Shown here in pieces: positions 35,864 through 49,074 of a DNA stretch of 64,000 nucleotides. The position numbers and the translations under genes are program-made. The DNA lies in the NCBI GenBank assembly GCA_028829895.1, contig CM054180.1:87979135-88043134 (forward strand). The letters run 5' to 3'. Source of the DNA: Sinotaia quadrata. Its lineage: Eukaryota; Mollusca; Gastropoda; Architaenioglossa; Viviparidae. Under the pieces are notes generated by a model. It ran no database searches. It was not told the origin of the DNA and saw nothing but the letters and a program-made list of their open reading frames with translations. Numbering within the stretch: the first letter of the stretch is position 1; each line of letters starts with the position of its first letter.

Positions 35864-36155
35864 GTGACGAAATGGGAAACAGAATTAGACAAGCCATTGC
35901 TATGCAGAGCTATTGAAAAAACGCAAAATGAAATAGTATGGGCATGTCACACGATCAACAGGGCTTGCCAAGACAATCATGCAAGATACTGTCCAAGGAG
36001 GGCAAAGGAGAGGAAGACAAGAGGAAAAGATGGGAAGATGATATCTCAGAGTGGATAGGACTGAAACTGAGCGATACAGTAAGATTATCAGAGAACAGAA
36101 TGGAATGGAGGAAACTGGTTGTCAGGTCATCAATGGCGCCCCAACGGTCGGCAAG
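35864..36155 (+). pseudogene. 5'-truncated LINE: C-terminal tail of a reverse-transcriptase ORF
   Basis: From 35940 the frame reads GHVTRSTGLAKTIMQDTVQG then QRRGRQ. One base out of frame it continues KRWEDDISEWIGLKLSD and ENRMEWRKLVVRSS before APQRSARIDR. This is the conserved tail found after the RT domain of many invertebrate LINEs. One frameshift is visible and the RT domain itself is missing, as expected for 5' truncation. It runs straight into a (GATA)n tail. Confidence 0.8.
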
Positions 36156-36250
<95 letters not shown>

Positions 36251-36251
36251 C
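36156..36251 (+). repeat. (GATA)n, about 24 units, at the LINE 3' end
   Basis: Pure GATA tract beginning within the last codons of the LINE tail. Simple-repeat 3' ends are usual in several LINE clades. Confidence 0.95.
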
Positions 36252-36254
36252 TGT

Positions 36255-37230
36255 CTATGCGGTTTGAACATCTACTTCAATTTTTTACGGGCGGGAGTGC
36301 CTTGTGCTTCGGGGGAATATATCGCTACAGGAATAAATAATAGATGGCCGTGAAGGGTGGAAGGAGTATTTCCTTCAGCCTTGTGTGTACATTCCTATCA
36401 ACATTTGAGGGCTACTGTTTTATATATAACTTTATGTCTGAAGACAGAATACTGACAAACATGAGGGATACTGTGTTATATAATTTTGCGTATGAAAATA
36501 TAGATGACTGGCGAATATTAAGGCTGCTATACAGCATGGTTCATAGCGTCGTATCTATTGAATACAAAAGCTGTTAAATGTATGATGACGTTACTGCACA
36601 TTGTAAGACTACAACACACGAGGTAAATTAGATAGACTATATGAGTAATGCTCAGTTTTATAATAGTATTTAGAGTGCAGACATTTCACATTATGAAATA
36701 TAAATCTAGAACGTAGTTATTTTCTATTAAAATTCATAAAACCGAAAGATGTAAAATTAATCCTTTCAGTTTTTTTAGCATTTGTAGTGTTGTTCGTCTT
36801 TTGTCTGAAAGTTATAATTATTGACATGCTCGAACAGTTATTAATGCATATCTCATTTGTGGCTTATTTTACCGATCTGCTGAGTAGTGACTTAAAATTC
36901 GTTAAATTATTACTTATTAGTGACTTAAAATCCTTCATCTATAGCTATTTTAACTGAAGTGTTTAGTAGTGAATTAAAATCTGTTAATTAAAACTTATTT
37001 ATATTGAAGTGTTTAATAGTGATTTCGTGTACGGACATATATATATATATATTTATATTGATGTGAGTGACTGGATTAAAGACATTTAGATGACTGAGAA
37101 AATGTCAGGACAAACATATATTTAAAAATAGAAGAAAGAAAATGTTATGATGATTGGACTGAGTCAATAGAATATTGCAATATTAGACAATAACAAAAGA
37201 GTTATGGGGGCCTCAATAGTAGCGGTGGAA
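36255..37230. other. AT-rich intron sequence
   Basis: Loose repeats of 'gtgacttaaaatc' occur at 36880-37030 and a short (AT)n at 37037-37055. The open frame at 36344-36577 has no known domain. Confidence 0.4.
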
Positions 37231-37237
37231 GCCACAA

Positions 37238-37440
37238 TAAGAAAAAATTGCAATATCTCACAGGCATGTAGCAAGAGTAGACAACAACAGGGAAAAATTG
37301 CAATAATCTCACAGGCATATAGCAAGAGTAGACAACAACATTGAAAAATTGCAATATCTCCCAGGCATATAGCAAGAGTAGACAACAATAAGAAAACTTT
37401 ACAATAGCTCCCAGGCATATAGCAAGAGTAGACAACAAAC
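37238..37440. repeat. Minisatellite, about 50 bp x 4
   Basis: The unit contains ggcatatagcaagagtagac and attgcaatatctc. Confidence 0.9.
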
Positions 37441-37694
37441 GTTAGGATGATTTCACTAGCCTATGGAAATAGAAACATGAGAGAAAAACCACGCCAAGTG
37501 ATACGATGATTACATTGGCAGACAGAGCGAGTAGAAAGTATTAGGATATTCACTAGGATCGTATACTACTTAGTAGATTTAATTAGCATCTAGATATAGT
37601 ATGCACTAATGTTATAAAGACTTCAAGAGAATGTTGAAATAGAAGACACAAATGTTCGATGAATTTAATAAATATAAAAACAGTAGACATAAAC

Positions 37695-38022
37695 GATACT
37701 ATGATTTTAATAGTATATAGAAATAGTAGATACAAGCGATACGATGATTTCAATAGTATATAGAAATAGTAGATACAAGCGATACGATGATTTCAATAGT
37801 ATATAGAAATAGTAGATACAAGCGATACGATGATTTCAATAGTATATAGAAATAGTAGATACAAGCGATACGATGATTTCAATAGTATATAGAAATAGTA
37901 GATACAAGCGATACGATGATTTCAATAGTATATAGAAATAGTAGATACAAGCGATACGATGATTTCAATAGTATATAGAAATAGTAGATACAAGCGATAC
38001 GATGATTTCAATAGTATATAGA
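37695..38022. repeat. Minisatellite, 43 bp x 7
   Basis: The unit contains gatttcaatagtatatagaa and agtagatacaagcgatac. Units are nearly identical. Confidence 0.97.
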
Positions 38023-38505
38023 AAGACACAGAACACCACCAATGAAGATTTCCTAATACAATGCCGACGACACTCACCACTGCAGGCAGGGTCAAATCTG
38101 ACAAATGTTGGCAGCGACCAAAAAGAAAGCTCTCCAAAATCCAAAGAAATTATCTATGCCCTTTCTACACCAATTGAGAATTTAATTTAGTCTTATCAGC
38201 ACCGCTTGGTTCTAATGAACTCTTTTTTCATTCAGAATTGTCAGGACAAACTATCAAAGACAGCCACGTTAAACTGTTGCTTATATACAGAACGTCTACC
38301 TAGTCCATTTAAGACTTAACAGCAACACCCTTGAGGTAACGCTGGCGTAATGAAGGGCGTTCTGTGTTTGGTCTGATGCAGTTGGTTATGGCTTCCAGAT
38401 GAGATCTACAGAGCCATACCGTACACCAATTGATAAGATGCCAACTATTTGCTGACAGCATTGTCGTTCCCCGTTAAATACTTTTGCTCGGCGTACGACT
38501 TACAC
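38022..38505. other. Non-repetitive intron sequence
   Basis: A more GC-balanced segment. The open frame at 38002-38190 shows no known domain. Confidence 0.4.
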
Positions 38506-38507
38506 AA

Positions 38508-38790
38508 ACATACTGTAAATATAGACATGTAATGTATATATGCATCTGTCAAACATACTGTAAAATATAGACATGTAATGTGTACACGCATCTGTCACAT
38601 ACTGTAAAATATAAACATGTAATGTATACATGTGTCTGTTAAACATACTGTAAAATATAGACATTTAATGTATGCATGCATCTGTCAAACATAATATAAA
38701 ATATAGACATTAATGTATACATGCAACTGTCAAACATACTGTAAATATAGACATATAATGTATGCATCTGTCAAACATATAAAACATATA
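38508..38790. repeat. Minisatellite, about 46-60 bp x 6
   Basis: 'catctgtcaaacatactgta' and 'atatagacatgtaatgta' recur. Confidence 0.9.
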
Positions 38791-38844
38791 CATATAAGGT
38801 ACACATATACCTCTCAAATATAAATGTAATGTATGCTTGTATAC

Positions 38845-38910
38845 ACTGATAGACGGATAGATGGATGGATGGATGGCAGGCGGACGAACGGACGGATAGA
38901 TAGATAGATA

Positions 38911-38996
<86 letters not shown>

Positions 38997-38997
38997 G
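38845..38997. repeat. (GATG/GATA)n then (GATT)n, about 21 GATT units
   Basis: A tetranucleotide tract. Its minus-strand reading as repeated Asn-Gln-Ser-Ile is not a protein. Confidence 0.95.
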
Positions 38998-38999
38998 AT

Positions 39000-39645
39000 A
39001 TTGAGAGATATAGAGAGAGAGACAGCATGCCTCAAAAGATGTAGTACATACTTCAGAATGCTTTTCAGTATTACAATACAGCCTAAGGAAGTGATAGTTC
39101 AAAGTGTTGACTATTAGTGACTGCTTGTTGTCGCACAATAGTGAAAAGCCTATTTTTGTCTTTGACTAATACCAAGTCTACTAGCGAACCAATAAAGTAT
39201 TTTTAAACACTGTGTACAATTTCGCATTAAACCTTAAATATATTTTTGTACAATGCAGCATAATATACAGTACGCTATAGTAAGATTGATATATAATGTT
39301 TTCAACAAATATGTTCCGTTTACAGTGCATATATACATAGCATAGATGCAGGATTACGAGAAGCACATACAAATATATATTTATACACACGCACGCACAC
39401 AAACAACACGTACGCACACTCTCAAAGCATGTTTGATCCCTATACATTGCTATATGCATTATTTTCTTTTCAAAGATCTTTGCTTTATATAAGTCTGCTT
39501 CATCCCTAAGTAGCGAAGCCTGATAGGACGTGTGGTCTTTCATTCAGTGCCAACACAATGTGGCCATGTTAACAAACTTTATACGACGTTCATATCATGC
39601 AACTAATAATTATTATCAAGTCAGCATTAGTCCATGTAATAAAAA
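39000..39645. other. Non-repetitive intron sequence
   Basis: Nothing recognised. The open frame at 39181-39543 has no known domain. Confidence 0.4.
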
Positions 39646-39649
39646 CAAA

Positions 39650-39880
39650 TCAATCCATGTCGTCAGTGGCAATCTATGTCACCAAGCCAATATCAGTTCA
39701 TGTCATTAAATGAGTATCAATCCACGTCATCTAGTCAGTATCAATCCATGTTATCAAGTCATCAAGTTAATCCATGTTATCAAGTTAATATCAATCCATG
39801 TCACAAAGTTAGTATCAATACGTGTTATCAAGTCAGTATCAATCCATGTCATCAAGTCAGTATCATTTCATGTAATTTTC
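39650..39880. repeat. Minisatellite, about 24 bp x 9
   Basis: The unit is tcaagtcagtatcaatccat plus gtca or gtta. Confidence 0.92.
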
Positions 39881-40149
39881 ATTTCCTTTGTCCCGTACTA
39901 GAGACAAACAGGAAACTCTTGACCATGAGGATGCGAGAGACTAGCATGAATATGTCACGAAGTCACGTATTGCAAGGAAAGGAAGGACAATAATGTTTAG
40001 TCACCGCGGCTTGATTAACGTGTGAATGACGTCAATGGCTACAGAGAAGTTTCCACTTTTATTTTCTCTTGTCATCACACTCAAAGCCCATCTAAGCAGT
40101 TTATAATGATTAACTCAAAAATAAATTTGTACAAACTCATCCAATTTTA

Positions 40150-40595
40150 CTTGAAGAATATCTCTCAAACACTGACAATAATTATTATACTACATCTGTA
40201 AATATTTCACTGTTATAATTTAGTAGATAATTACAAAAATAGCGAAATTATACTTTATCAAAATATATTTCATTATACATAACAGTGAAATGACACTACA
40301 TACATCACTAGTTCATTATTAATAAGTATATAGTGAAATTATACACCATCAATAAATATCTCATTATCAAATAGCTTAGTAGATAATACTAAACAGAGAA
40401 TTATACTGCATCAAAATATATTTCATTATTACATAATGATGAAACGGACATGACACTACATCAATAAATATTCCATTGTTAATAGATTAATAAATAACAG
40501 TAAATTGACTCTGCATCGGTAAATATTTCAATATTTTAAATCTGTATATAATAGTGAAATAACACTACATCAGTAAATATTTCATTGTATGACGT
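40150..40595. repeat. Degenerate array, about 70-80 bp
   Basis: 'atatttcattatt', 'aatagtgaaat' and 'acactacatcaataaat' recur in order about six times. Confidence 0.7.
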
Positions 40596-40599
40596 CAAC

Positions 40600-42425
40600 C
40601 CCACCTAGTTAATGGTTATGATTATTATAATTAATTAATCATCCATAACTAATTACAAGTGATAAGAATTCTAATTTATGTTATTAATAATTTTCCACAA
40701 GACACCACTCGTATCTCTCACTTGGCGGATATGCGGGCGCTATAAACGTTTTCTCTCTTCCACAACATCAAAGACAAACATTTACCGTCACACAATATTT
40801 CCGTAAGTGGAAAACTTCTTACTAAAGAAGAAGACAAATCCGTCTTTAATCTATATTTAGCAAGCCCCCATCCATTCAATGTCTTTCTAACATATGGTTA
40901 TCAATATGTGTAAGAAGGTCAATAAATTTATTAAATCAACAATCAAATATATGACATATGAATATAATCAAAGAGCATTGACATTAACATCACTTCACAA
41001 CAATGTTCAATTAATGCTGGACAATCATTCAGTTTATCCTAGCATAGACATAAGCAGTCAATAATATAAATATATAATCTAGTTAATGGATATCATCACG
41101 GAAATGAGAGTAGAGTTTCAGAGAAATAATTAAAGTCAATACACATAAACTGTTCAAAGATGGCAGCTGTCACTGGCAATTGTTTTACAATCATGTAGTT
41201 TGCAACAAGTCACTGCCATTCATATCTAGGCAAGGTCCCATGTGTCCCTCCTAGAGGCATGTTAAACAACTGTTTCAGAATCCTTGATGTGCTCTCCAAA
41301 CACACCATAGAGAATAGTCCTGAATTTCACATATGCTATCAGGAGATAATTTAAATGACTATTTTTCTTATTCTTTCTAATTGTTGAATTTATGAAAGAA
41401 GTATTTGTGAAGTATGAAATCTGTATTATTACCTTGGTGTGGTTTTATCAACATTGAAAACAAGTTAATTTTATTATTTTATTTCTTTAATAAAATTTGT
41501 TAAATTTTAAAACTATTCACTGTTCTTATTGAGTAGGAGGGAAGCAGGTGGGTACATAGCCAGATGACGTAATGACGTACTGAAAGTCGGTTGCATAATA
41601 TATGCTTAGAATAGTTCCTGCTATCGGAATGAGAGATTGTGGAGGGCTAGAAGACAAATTGACAGACAAGATAGTGCTGTAGAATCTGTTATTCTAAGAC
41701 AAGTAACGCTTGAGAGGGGAGACAACCAGTGGGTAGAACTTTCAAGGTCTGTCTTAGTCCTCTCAACCGCAAGACCAAGACCCTGATGGTGACTGATTAA
41801 TTGGCTGAATGGAAGAATCTTATCTGTGCGTAATTTAAAGATAATTATTCAGATAGAGATTGACAGTTAATTAATCAGGAACTTGGAACGTGCCACACAT
41901 TCATTGGTTATAGTTGTAAATATTGAGATTTGTGTAAGTTTAGAATTGGAATGTTATTGTCACATTTGTAAATATTCCTCCATGATGAGAATTTTGTGAA
42001 TTATAAGTTAGCACTTAGCTATCGTTTGATGACATAAAATTGTAAGAGTCTTCTATTCACTACCACCACAAAGGCTTAAAGTTATTCGGCAATTAATATC
42101 AGCTACAAAGAATTACAATTATTCTTACTGTCAGGTGATTTTCTGCCAAACTTTAGGGCCTTGTGTTCACTCTGAAATGCACACCTTATTCCTGCTGCAA
42201 GCTAACGGTCATCACGTGGTCTAGTCTAGACACACCACTGACATGGGCAAGGAGGTATTGCATGAGAACGGCAACCAAAGGATCATTCATCCATTCTTCA
42301 GAAATGTAGCTAAGTTGACTCAATACCGCACAAATCAATAATCTGACTAAACAAACATTGACTTTGGGACAGTTTGAATAGAGGGTCTCGGTTAGCCTGT
42401 GCATTTGGAAATATGAATTTTGCTA
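40600..42425. other. Intron sequence, mostly unrecognised
   Basis: 41480-41580 ('tttaataaaatttgtt' then 'gtaggagggaagcaggtggg') weakly resembles the start of the dispersed repeat copies. Nothing else recognised. Confidence 0.35.
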
Positions 42426-42429
42426 TTTT

Positions 42430-42770
42430 TTCATTATTGTTTTAGTATTAAATCTTTCTTTTGTTATCTTAAACCCACGTTTTGATTAATTTGTTTGGAA
42501 TGACCAAAATAGGGAGTTGGTTGGGAGCAAGCCGGAAATTATGGGAATTTTAATTAATCAAAGGGAAAGATAATGTTGCCAGTTCCATGGCACATCAACT
42601 AAAATGCTTGTCGCTATGATAGATATTTGAACGTGTGATCTAACAGAGGAACTGAAGTGTAGGTTAGGCCGTAGGGCTGTCGTCAGTGTTAAAGTTAATT
42701 TTATAATAAATTTCACGATTAATAATTCTGAGTTTTAATACTGCAACAGGGTCATTAAATAAAATCCTAC
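42430..42770 (+). repeat. Dispersed repeat family, copy 3
   Basis: It shares 'agttggttgggagca', 'gataatgttgccag', 'gtagggctgtcgtcag' and 'caacagggtcattaaat' with the other copies, in the same order. Confidence 0.55.
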
Positions 42771-42774
42771 AAGT

Positions 42775-43190
42775 AGAGTCTCTAACACTATCCCTAATCA
42801 CATCCTGCCTCTGATCCTAATCCTAACCAGAACCTGTCTCTAATCTTTACCCTAAACATACCCTCTCACTAATCCTAACCCTAATCAGACCCTCTCTCAA
42901 GACCTCAGCCTAATCAGAGTCTGTATCTAACCCTCACTTAATCAAACTGTATCTAATCCTCACTCTAATTACACCCTGTCTCTAATCCTAACTACACCCT
43001 GTATCTAATCCTAATAACACACTGTCTCTAACCCTATCTCTAATCACACTCAGTCTCTGACTCTAACCGTAATCAGACCATATCTTTAATCCTCATCCTA
43101 ATCATACTCTCACTAACCCTAATCACGCCAATACTCTAATCCTCATCATAATCACATCCCGTTTCTCTAATCCTAACCTGAACCCAAAAA
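42775..43190. repeat. Degenerate CCTAA-rich (telomere-like) array
   Basis: About 400 bp built of 'ctaatcctaaccctaatc' and 'agaccctgtctctaatc' variants. Exact ccctaa occurs several times, mixed with tctctaa. Confidence 0.85.
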
Positions 43191-43199
43191 ATGTATGGA

Positions 43200-44800
43200 A
43201 CATCAATAATACATTTTTTTTTTATTGACTGTTATGTCAAATTTGAGTAGCTCATTTCGCGTAAAAGGTTTTCGTAGGACTGTTTGCTTGTACACAGGGA
43301 ATGAAATGATTAAAACAGAAATTATAAAAGAAAATCGTATTACATGTCAAGAAGGAAAAATAATTTCGCATATATGACTAGTAAGGTCAACAGCGGCGGT
43401 TCACCTCAAGAACTAAGCCCGACCTTCATTATTTAGCCGGGGTGAACGACAGCCTATCGATCCCCAAATTTGTGATTCTGCTTGTTTTACATTACTTAGC
43501 ATTACTTAGAAAATCAATACAGTGTATATGTCAGTGTACGTCTTCTATTTTTATCAATGCTAGCAATGATCAATATGTGAAGAAAATGAGAGTTGCCTCC
43601 TCTTAAGTGTAGAAACATGAAGGGAAGATTATGTGCTCAAATAATTAGGTTTAAGTAATAGATTTCAGAGACCACACGGAGTACGTGTAAAGTGTACTGA
43701 CCCCAAGCGAAAATTTTGTTATCTATGGCAACAATAGTCTGAAAAGGAGATAAAATTCTGGAAAAAACAACACGATTTTGGAAGAATTATAAAGACTGTC
43801 GGTTTCCAATTTTTTAATCCGAAATGTAATTTAATTTTCGAAGGTATGTGTTTGGCGGGAGAAATGCAGGATAGATGGTGCATGCTTTTGCATAAGAAAG
43901 AATAATTTTTACTTTTAAATCATGGCTCCTCACTTAGCAGATAAAATCATTTAAGCAATAATTTTAATTATTTTTTAAAGTAAAACCTATCTTGAAAAAC
44001 AAACGAATGTGCAGTAGGAATCCTACTTGAAGTTGATGTATGTTGAACAAATGAAAGTGTGAAGGGATTTGGGCGCGTGGTCAATAGACCTAACTGTCAT
44101 GTTCATAAGATCGAAAAAAATCATGTGTCTCACAAACTATTCCTCGAATATAAATTCTGGAAGTTTCGAAATATTAAACCGTTATCATTTGGTGACACTT
44201 TCTAGACAGAAGCTAAGCATTTATGGCAAGAAATGAAATAATGTTTGACTGAATTCAAAAGAACATCTAACTTTCGACTTGGCATGTAACCTACCCTTTG
44301 GAACTAGCCTACATGATATCAAAGTTAGACTGGAAAATTTGTGCAATAATCGATTATGTCTGACTCACTCCTGTATACAGATGAATCATACCACGAATAC
44401 AAAGTTGTCTCTGCCCCTCCCAAAGAAACTTTTCCCTCTTTTTATTGTCATTGTCATTAATTTTCAGGTCAAATGGTCAGAAACAGATGTCAGTGTTTCC
44501 AAGCAGGCCCAGCGTAAGAGGTAGGAATGTAGACAAAGATGACGTGGCAATTAAGTTTATTTCTGACTCATTCTAAAGACCTTAGTATCAATGGAACAAT
44601 AGTCTTGGAAGGAGCTAAACGTTTTTAGAAAACATTATTCTGAACATTTTGTTTCTTTGATGATAATGAAACTGTTGATGGCAATGTATGACTTCATTCA
44701 GCCTAAAGAAGTGAATATTTAAAATCCTTACCATCAGTGTATATAGGTTTTAGAACCTTTGCTTGTTTTACAAGACTACCAGGTTAGCGACAGCAGTTAC
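43200..44800. other. Intron sequence, unrecognised
   Basis: No repeat or coding signature. The open frame at 44279-44524 has no known domain. Confidence 0.4.
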
Positions 44801-44813
44801 AGGTATGTTGCGC

Positions 44814-44903
44814 AGCGTTCTTCAACTGTCTCGTCACTGTTTGTAAACGTATGTCACAGCGTTCTTCAACTGTCTCGTCACTGTTTGTAAACGTATGTCA
44901 CAG
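44814..44903. repeat. 44 bp x 2
   Basis: agcgttcttcaactgtctcg and tcactgtttgtaaacgtatg are repeated exactly. Confidence 0.95.
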
Positions 44904-45184
44904 CTTGTCATGCATGCGCGCGCGCGTGTGTTTATGAGATCGTGCACAAATATCAATTATATCTAATGTAGCCACTGTTATTAGAGGCCATGGTTATGTG
45001 CATTTAGGTAGACAACACGTGTACACTCTGACACACGACATGTATACTACACATGCATTCTCTGATACACATACATGGACTCTCGGACATGTACTCTACA
45101 GGTATACGATTTGATAAACTATTATGTACACTACACATTCAAACTCTACACACTACATGTGTACTATATACATGCATGTTTTGA

Positions 45185-45395
45185 TACCAGACATATAAAG
45201 ATACAGCCGTGTTCTTACATATAGACATGTTTTGATACACAGACATATAAAGATACAGTCGTGTTCTGACATACAGACATGTTTTGATACACAGACATAT
45301 AAAGATACAGTCGTGTTCTGACATATAGACATGTTTTGATACACAGACATATAAAGATACAGTCGTGTTCTGATACACAGACATGTACCTTCTTT
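45185..45395. repeat. Minisatellite, 52 bp x 4
   Basis: The unit contains acatataaagatacagtcgt and gttctgacatatagacatg. Confidence 0.95.
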
Positions 45396-45644
45396 GAGGT
45401 ACTACGTGTAACAATTGTGAAAAATGACGTATACAAGACTAAATCTACACACTAACAATTGACACGAATACCACGTGTGTACTTAGTGGCAAAAGACATC
45501 AAAAGAGTTGATATTTTAAATAATATTAAATACAGGTTGAACATAATTGCTCCTCAATCACGGAACCAGCCGAGTATGATAACCCAATCAAGGGAATGTG
45601 GTGAACATCATCATAGCCTGCCACTGAAGAGCACCCAGTCAAGC

Positions 45645-45705
45645 GAGCTAATAGTATGCCTCAATAGTATGCCTCAATAGTATGCCTCAATAGTATGCCT
45701 CAACA
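45645..45705. repeat. 13 bp x 4
   Basis: tagtatgcctcaa repeated. Confidence 0.95.
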
Positions 45706-46225
45706 CCCAATCAAGAAAACTAGTGGTAAGACATCTAAATAACACCCAATCAAGAGAACTAGTGGTAAGACATCTAAACTAGTGTTAGGCCTGTAAATAA
45801 TACCCAATCAAACAACCTAGTGTAATATCTCTAAATTATACAAGCAAGCTACTGTAAGGCCTCTAAATAACACTAGATCAAGAAAACCAGTGTTAGGCCT
45901 CTAAATAACACTAGATAAGGAAAACTAGTGTTAGACCTCTAAATAACACTAGATAAGGAAAACTAGTGTTAGACCTCTAAATAACACTAGATCAAGAAAA
46001 CCAGTGTTAGGCCTGTAAATAACACTCAATCAAACAACCTAGTGTAAGACTTCTAAAATAACATCCAATTCAAGCAACCTAGTGAGACCTCTAAATAACA
46101 CCAAATCAAGAGAACTAATAGTAGGCCTCTAAATAACACCAGGTCAAGCAAACTAGGCCTGTAAATAAAATTCAATCAAGCAAATTAAAGTTAGGCCTGT
46201 AAATTACACTCAATCACGCGAACTA
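45705..46225. repeat. Minisatellite, about 38-40 bp x 12
   Basis: The unit contains cctctaaataacactagat and aagaaaactagtgttagg. Outer copies are diverged. Confidence 0.88.
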
Positions 46226-46229
46226 ATAA

Positions 46230-46770
46230 CGAACACTTTCGCTAAATTCCTACACCTACGAGGTAGATCCAGAGAATACTACAAATGTTTTATATACAAT
46301 TATTTCATAAATCAATTCCTAATTTTGCAGATGTAAACAATAGATATTGATATTTTTAAAATCATTTTTAAAACATTCGAAGCAATCGAATTTTCTAAAC
46401 TTTTGGAGATCGCTAAACGAACCATACAAACCTTTTCTCAAAGTCAGGGGCACAAAGGCTTATGCCATGTTCTAACTTCAATGAAAGTGTGACGTGCTTT
46501 TCACATTATTACGTCGTTCGTACTGTACAGTGTAAAAGGGACTAGTCCTATTTCGAATAAATTAATCAAACATATTCACCATACATGTTGTGAGGTCAAA
46601 TTCGTATTACGTATACACTGTCCAGTAGACAGTAATACATTTGCATTAAAACAATTCGCCACTACAAATTATGATCGTGAGCGGTAGCCTTGACCCAGCG
46701 ACCTGCTATACCGAACAGCGAGGGGTCGCTAGAGTAATCGATGAAGATCGTACAGAGTTGAGCACAATAC
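46230..46770. other. Intron sequence, unrecognised
   Basis: Contains a short inverted repeat agcgacc/ggtcgct at 46697-46732. It does not fold as a tRNA by eye. Confidence 0.4.
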
Positions 46771-46777
46771 AAAAATG

Positions 46778-47180
46778 AATATTAACCCCACATTGCTAAT
46801 GTAGCAGAAGACTGGCATTATTATTGTAATGAATATTACCTCCATAATGCTATTTAGAAGACTGGCATTATTATTGTAATGAATATTAACCCCACACTTC
46901 TACTTAAAAGACTGACATTATTACTTTAATGAATATTAACTCGATGCTGCTACTGTAAAGACTGGCATTATTATTGTAATAATATAAACCCCATACTTCT
47001 ACTGAGAAGACTGGTATCATTATTGTAATGAATATTAAATCCACACTGCTACTGAAAAGACTGACATTATTACTGTAATGAATATTAACCCCACACTGCT
47101 ACTGAAAAGACTAGCATTATTATTGTAATGAATATTAACCCCACACTGCTACTGAAAAGACTAGCACAATCATTATAAAG
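46778..47180. repeat. Minisatellite, about 48 bp x 8
   Basis: The unit contains ttattattgtaatgaatatt and aaccccacactgctactg. Confidence 0.92.
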
Positions 47181-47539
47181 AATAATGGCCTCCGATTCGG
47201 CACGTGCAACAGAAACTGGCAAGTGCAGTAAAAATACTCTCCCTGCCGGGCACGTGCAGGCAAGTGAGTGTGCTATTTCTGATATGTAATTCCCCAAAGA
47301 ACCGACAGCACACATTATACTGAATTCTGGCTCGCTACCCACCAAGCTCGATCCAGTAGAAGTTTGTTTCGTATATTGCAGCCTTGGACTTTGGAGAACT
47401 AGCGCAGACGAACCATCTGTAGTCAAGATAGTGCCCTGGCGTACCTACTACAATTGGGACACAGATCGTTTGCATTCCTGATCAGAACTCAGCGCATTCT
47501 GCAACGTCAACAAGAGCATATTATCTCTCACGGTGAATG

Positions 47540-47770
47540 TCTCTTTTTAGAATATAAATAAGCAGTCTTCCGATGACTATTTTGTGATTTTTCAAAGTAT
47601 AACAAATAGCTTATCAGGCTGCCAATGTCAAGAAAGGAAAGCCACATTTTAAAGTGTAATAAATAGTTTATCAAGTTATATATGAGAGGAAAGGAATCCC
47701 ATTTTTCGAAATGTAACAAAATAGTCCTCTGAGGAATGTCACTTTTTAACAAATAGTTTATCAGGTTTCC
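47540..47770. repeat. Degenerate array, about 60 bp
   Basis: 'aacaaatag(c/t)ttatcagg' recurs with 'ccaatgtcaagaaaggaa' variants. Confidence 0.65.
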
Positions 47771-48114
47771 TATGTCGTAATATTATAAATGTTATCACTG
47801 TCGTTATATTATAAATGTTTTAGCGTCGTAATGTTATCAACACCGTAGAATGCACGCGGCACCAGCAGACAACCAACCAAGGAAGGAGGAAGTGAGCGTT
47901 TAGGATTTTGTCCCGTTTATTGGCAGAAATAAGTCACCTAGCCGGACGGCTAAAATGGAAAAGACTTAACAGGATTATTTTAAGTCGTCAACTGGACGCC
48001 TTTCCACGTTCGAATATAGGCTTTTCAGTCAGCAGTAGCAATAGACCGCATAATTCAACAATGGATGATGAGCAATGAAACTAAACTGACTGAAAAACGT
48101 TCAACTTTTGTTGA

Positions 48115-48500
48115 CTGACTCAGAGTCACAAAGCATTATAACTTTAGCTTATTGACTCAGAGTGACAAAGCATTATAACTAGCTTATTGACTAAGAGTGA
48201 CAAAGCATTATAACTTTAGCTTATTGACTCAGAGTAACAAAGCATTATAACTAGCTTATTGACTAAGAGTGACAACGCGTTATAACTTTAGCTTATTGAC
48301 TAAGAGTAACAAAGCATTATAACTAGCTTATTGACTAAGAGTGACAAAGCGTTATAACTAGCTTATTGACTAAGAGTGACAAAGCGTTATAGCTTTAGCT
48401 TACTGACTCAGAAAGATAATGCACTGTAAATTGAGCTTACTGACTCAAAATGACCATGCATTAAGATTTTAGCTTACGGACTCAAAATAATCATGCAATA
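48115..48500. repeat. Minisatellite, about 34-37 bp x 9
   Basis: The unit contains agcttattgactaagagtg and caaagcattataactt; two unit lengths alternate. Confidence 0.92.
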
Positions 48501-49074
48501 ACTTACTGACAAAACATTGTAACTTTGTTTACTAAGAAAAACTAACAATGGTCCTTCAACTTAGACTGAAAAACAATGAGCCTTTAGCGTTTTAAGACTG
48601 ACAATAAGCCTTAAACTTATGAGGATTAAAAACTGTTGAAACTTACAATATACTGTGATTTACGCAGTAATAAACTTTAAACCTACAGAGACTGACAAGG
48701 CAATAAATTCTAACTTTTTAACTGAGGTTTAATTTAAATGATTTCTGAAAATCAATAACTCATTGAAACTATTTAGAGATCCCAGAAGTACTTTACAATC
48801 AAATCATATAAGCACTCGTACCAGCCTTAAAATAGCGCTTGTTGTTTGTTTTACTTTTTGTCAGAAATGCATTACACTTCAGCGAAATGATATAGCCGAA
48901 TGTAACAAATGTAACTGTAAAACTGACACTAAAGTATGAAATTTACGTATTAGATAGACCAAAGAAAGATTAAGATTATTCTTTTGAAAAATATACTTCG
49001 ACACTTTGTGCACAATTTACACCGACCAACAAAATGTGTTATTGCGCACTGCACACTAACGAGCTGTGCCGCTA

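Noticed and set aside
38710..39138. Asn-Gln-Ser-Ile repeat protein
   Set aside because: Translation of a (GATT)n microsatellite.
42775..43190. True telomere or chromosome end
   Set aside because: The repeat is degenerate, internal and flanked by intron sequence of the same gene.
46681..46760. Possible tRNA-like fold
   Set aside because: One short stem only; no A or B box and no cloverleaf.
47085..47426. 113-codon minus-strand frame
   Set aside because: It starts in unique sequence and ends in a minisatellite; no recognised domain and no acceptor-donor pair in the AK frame.
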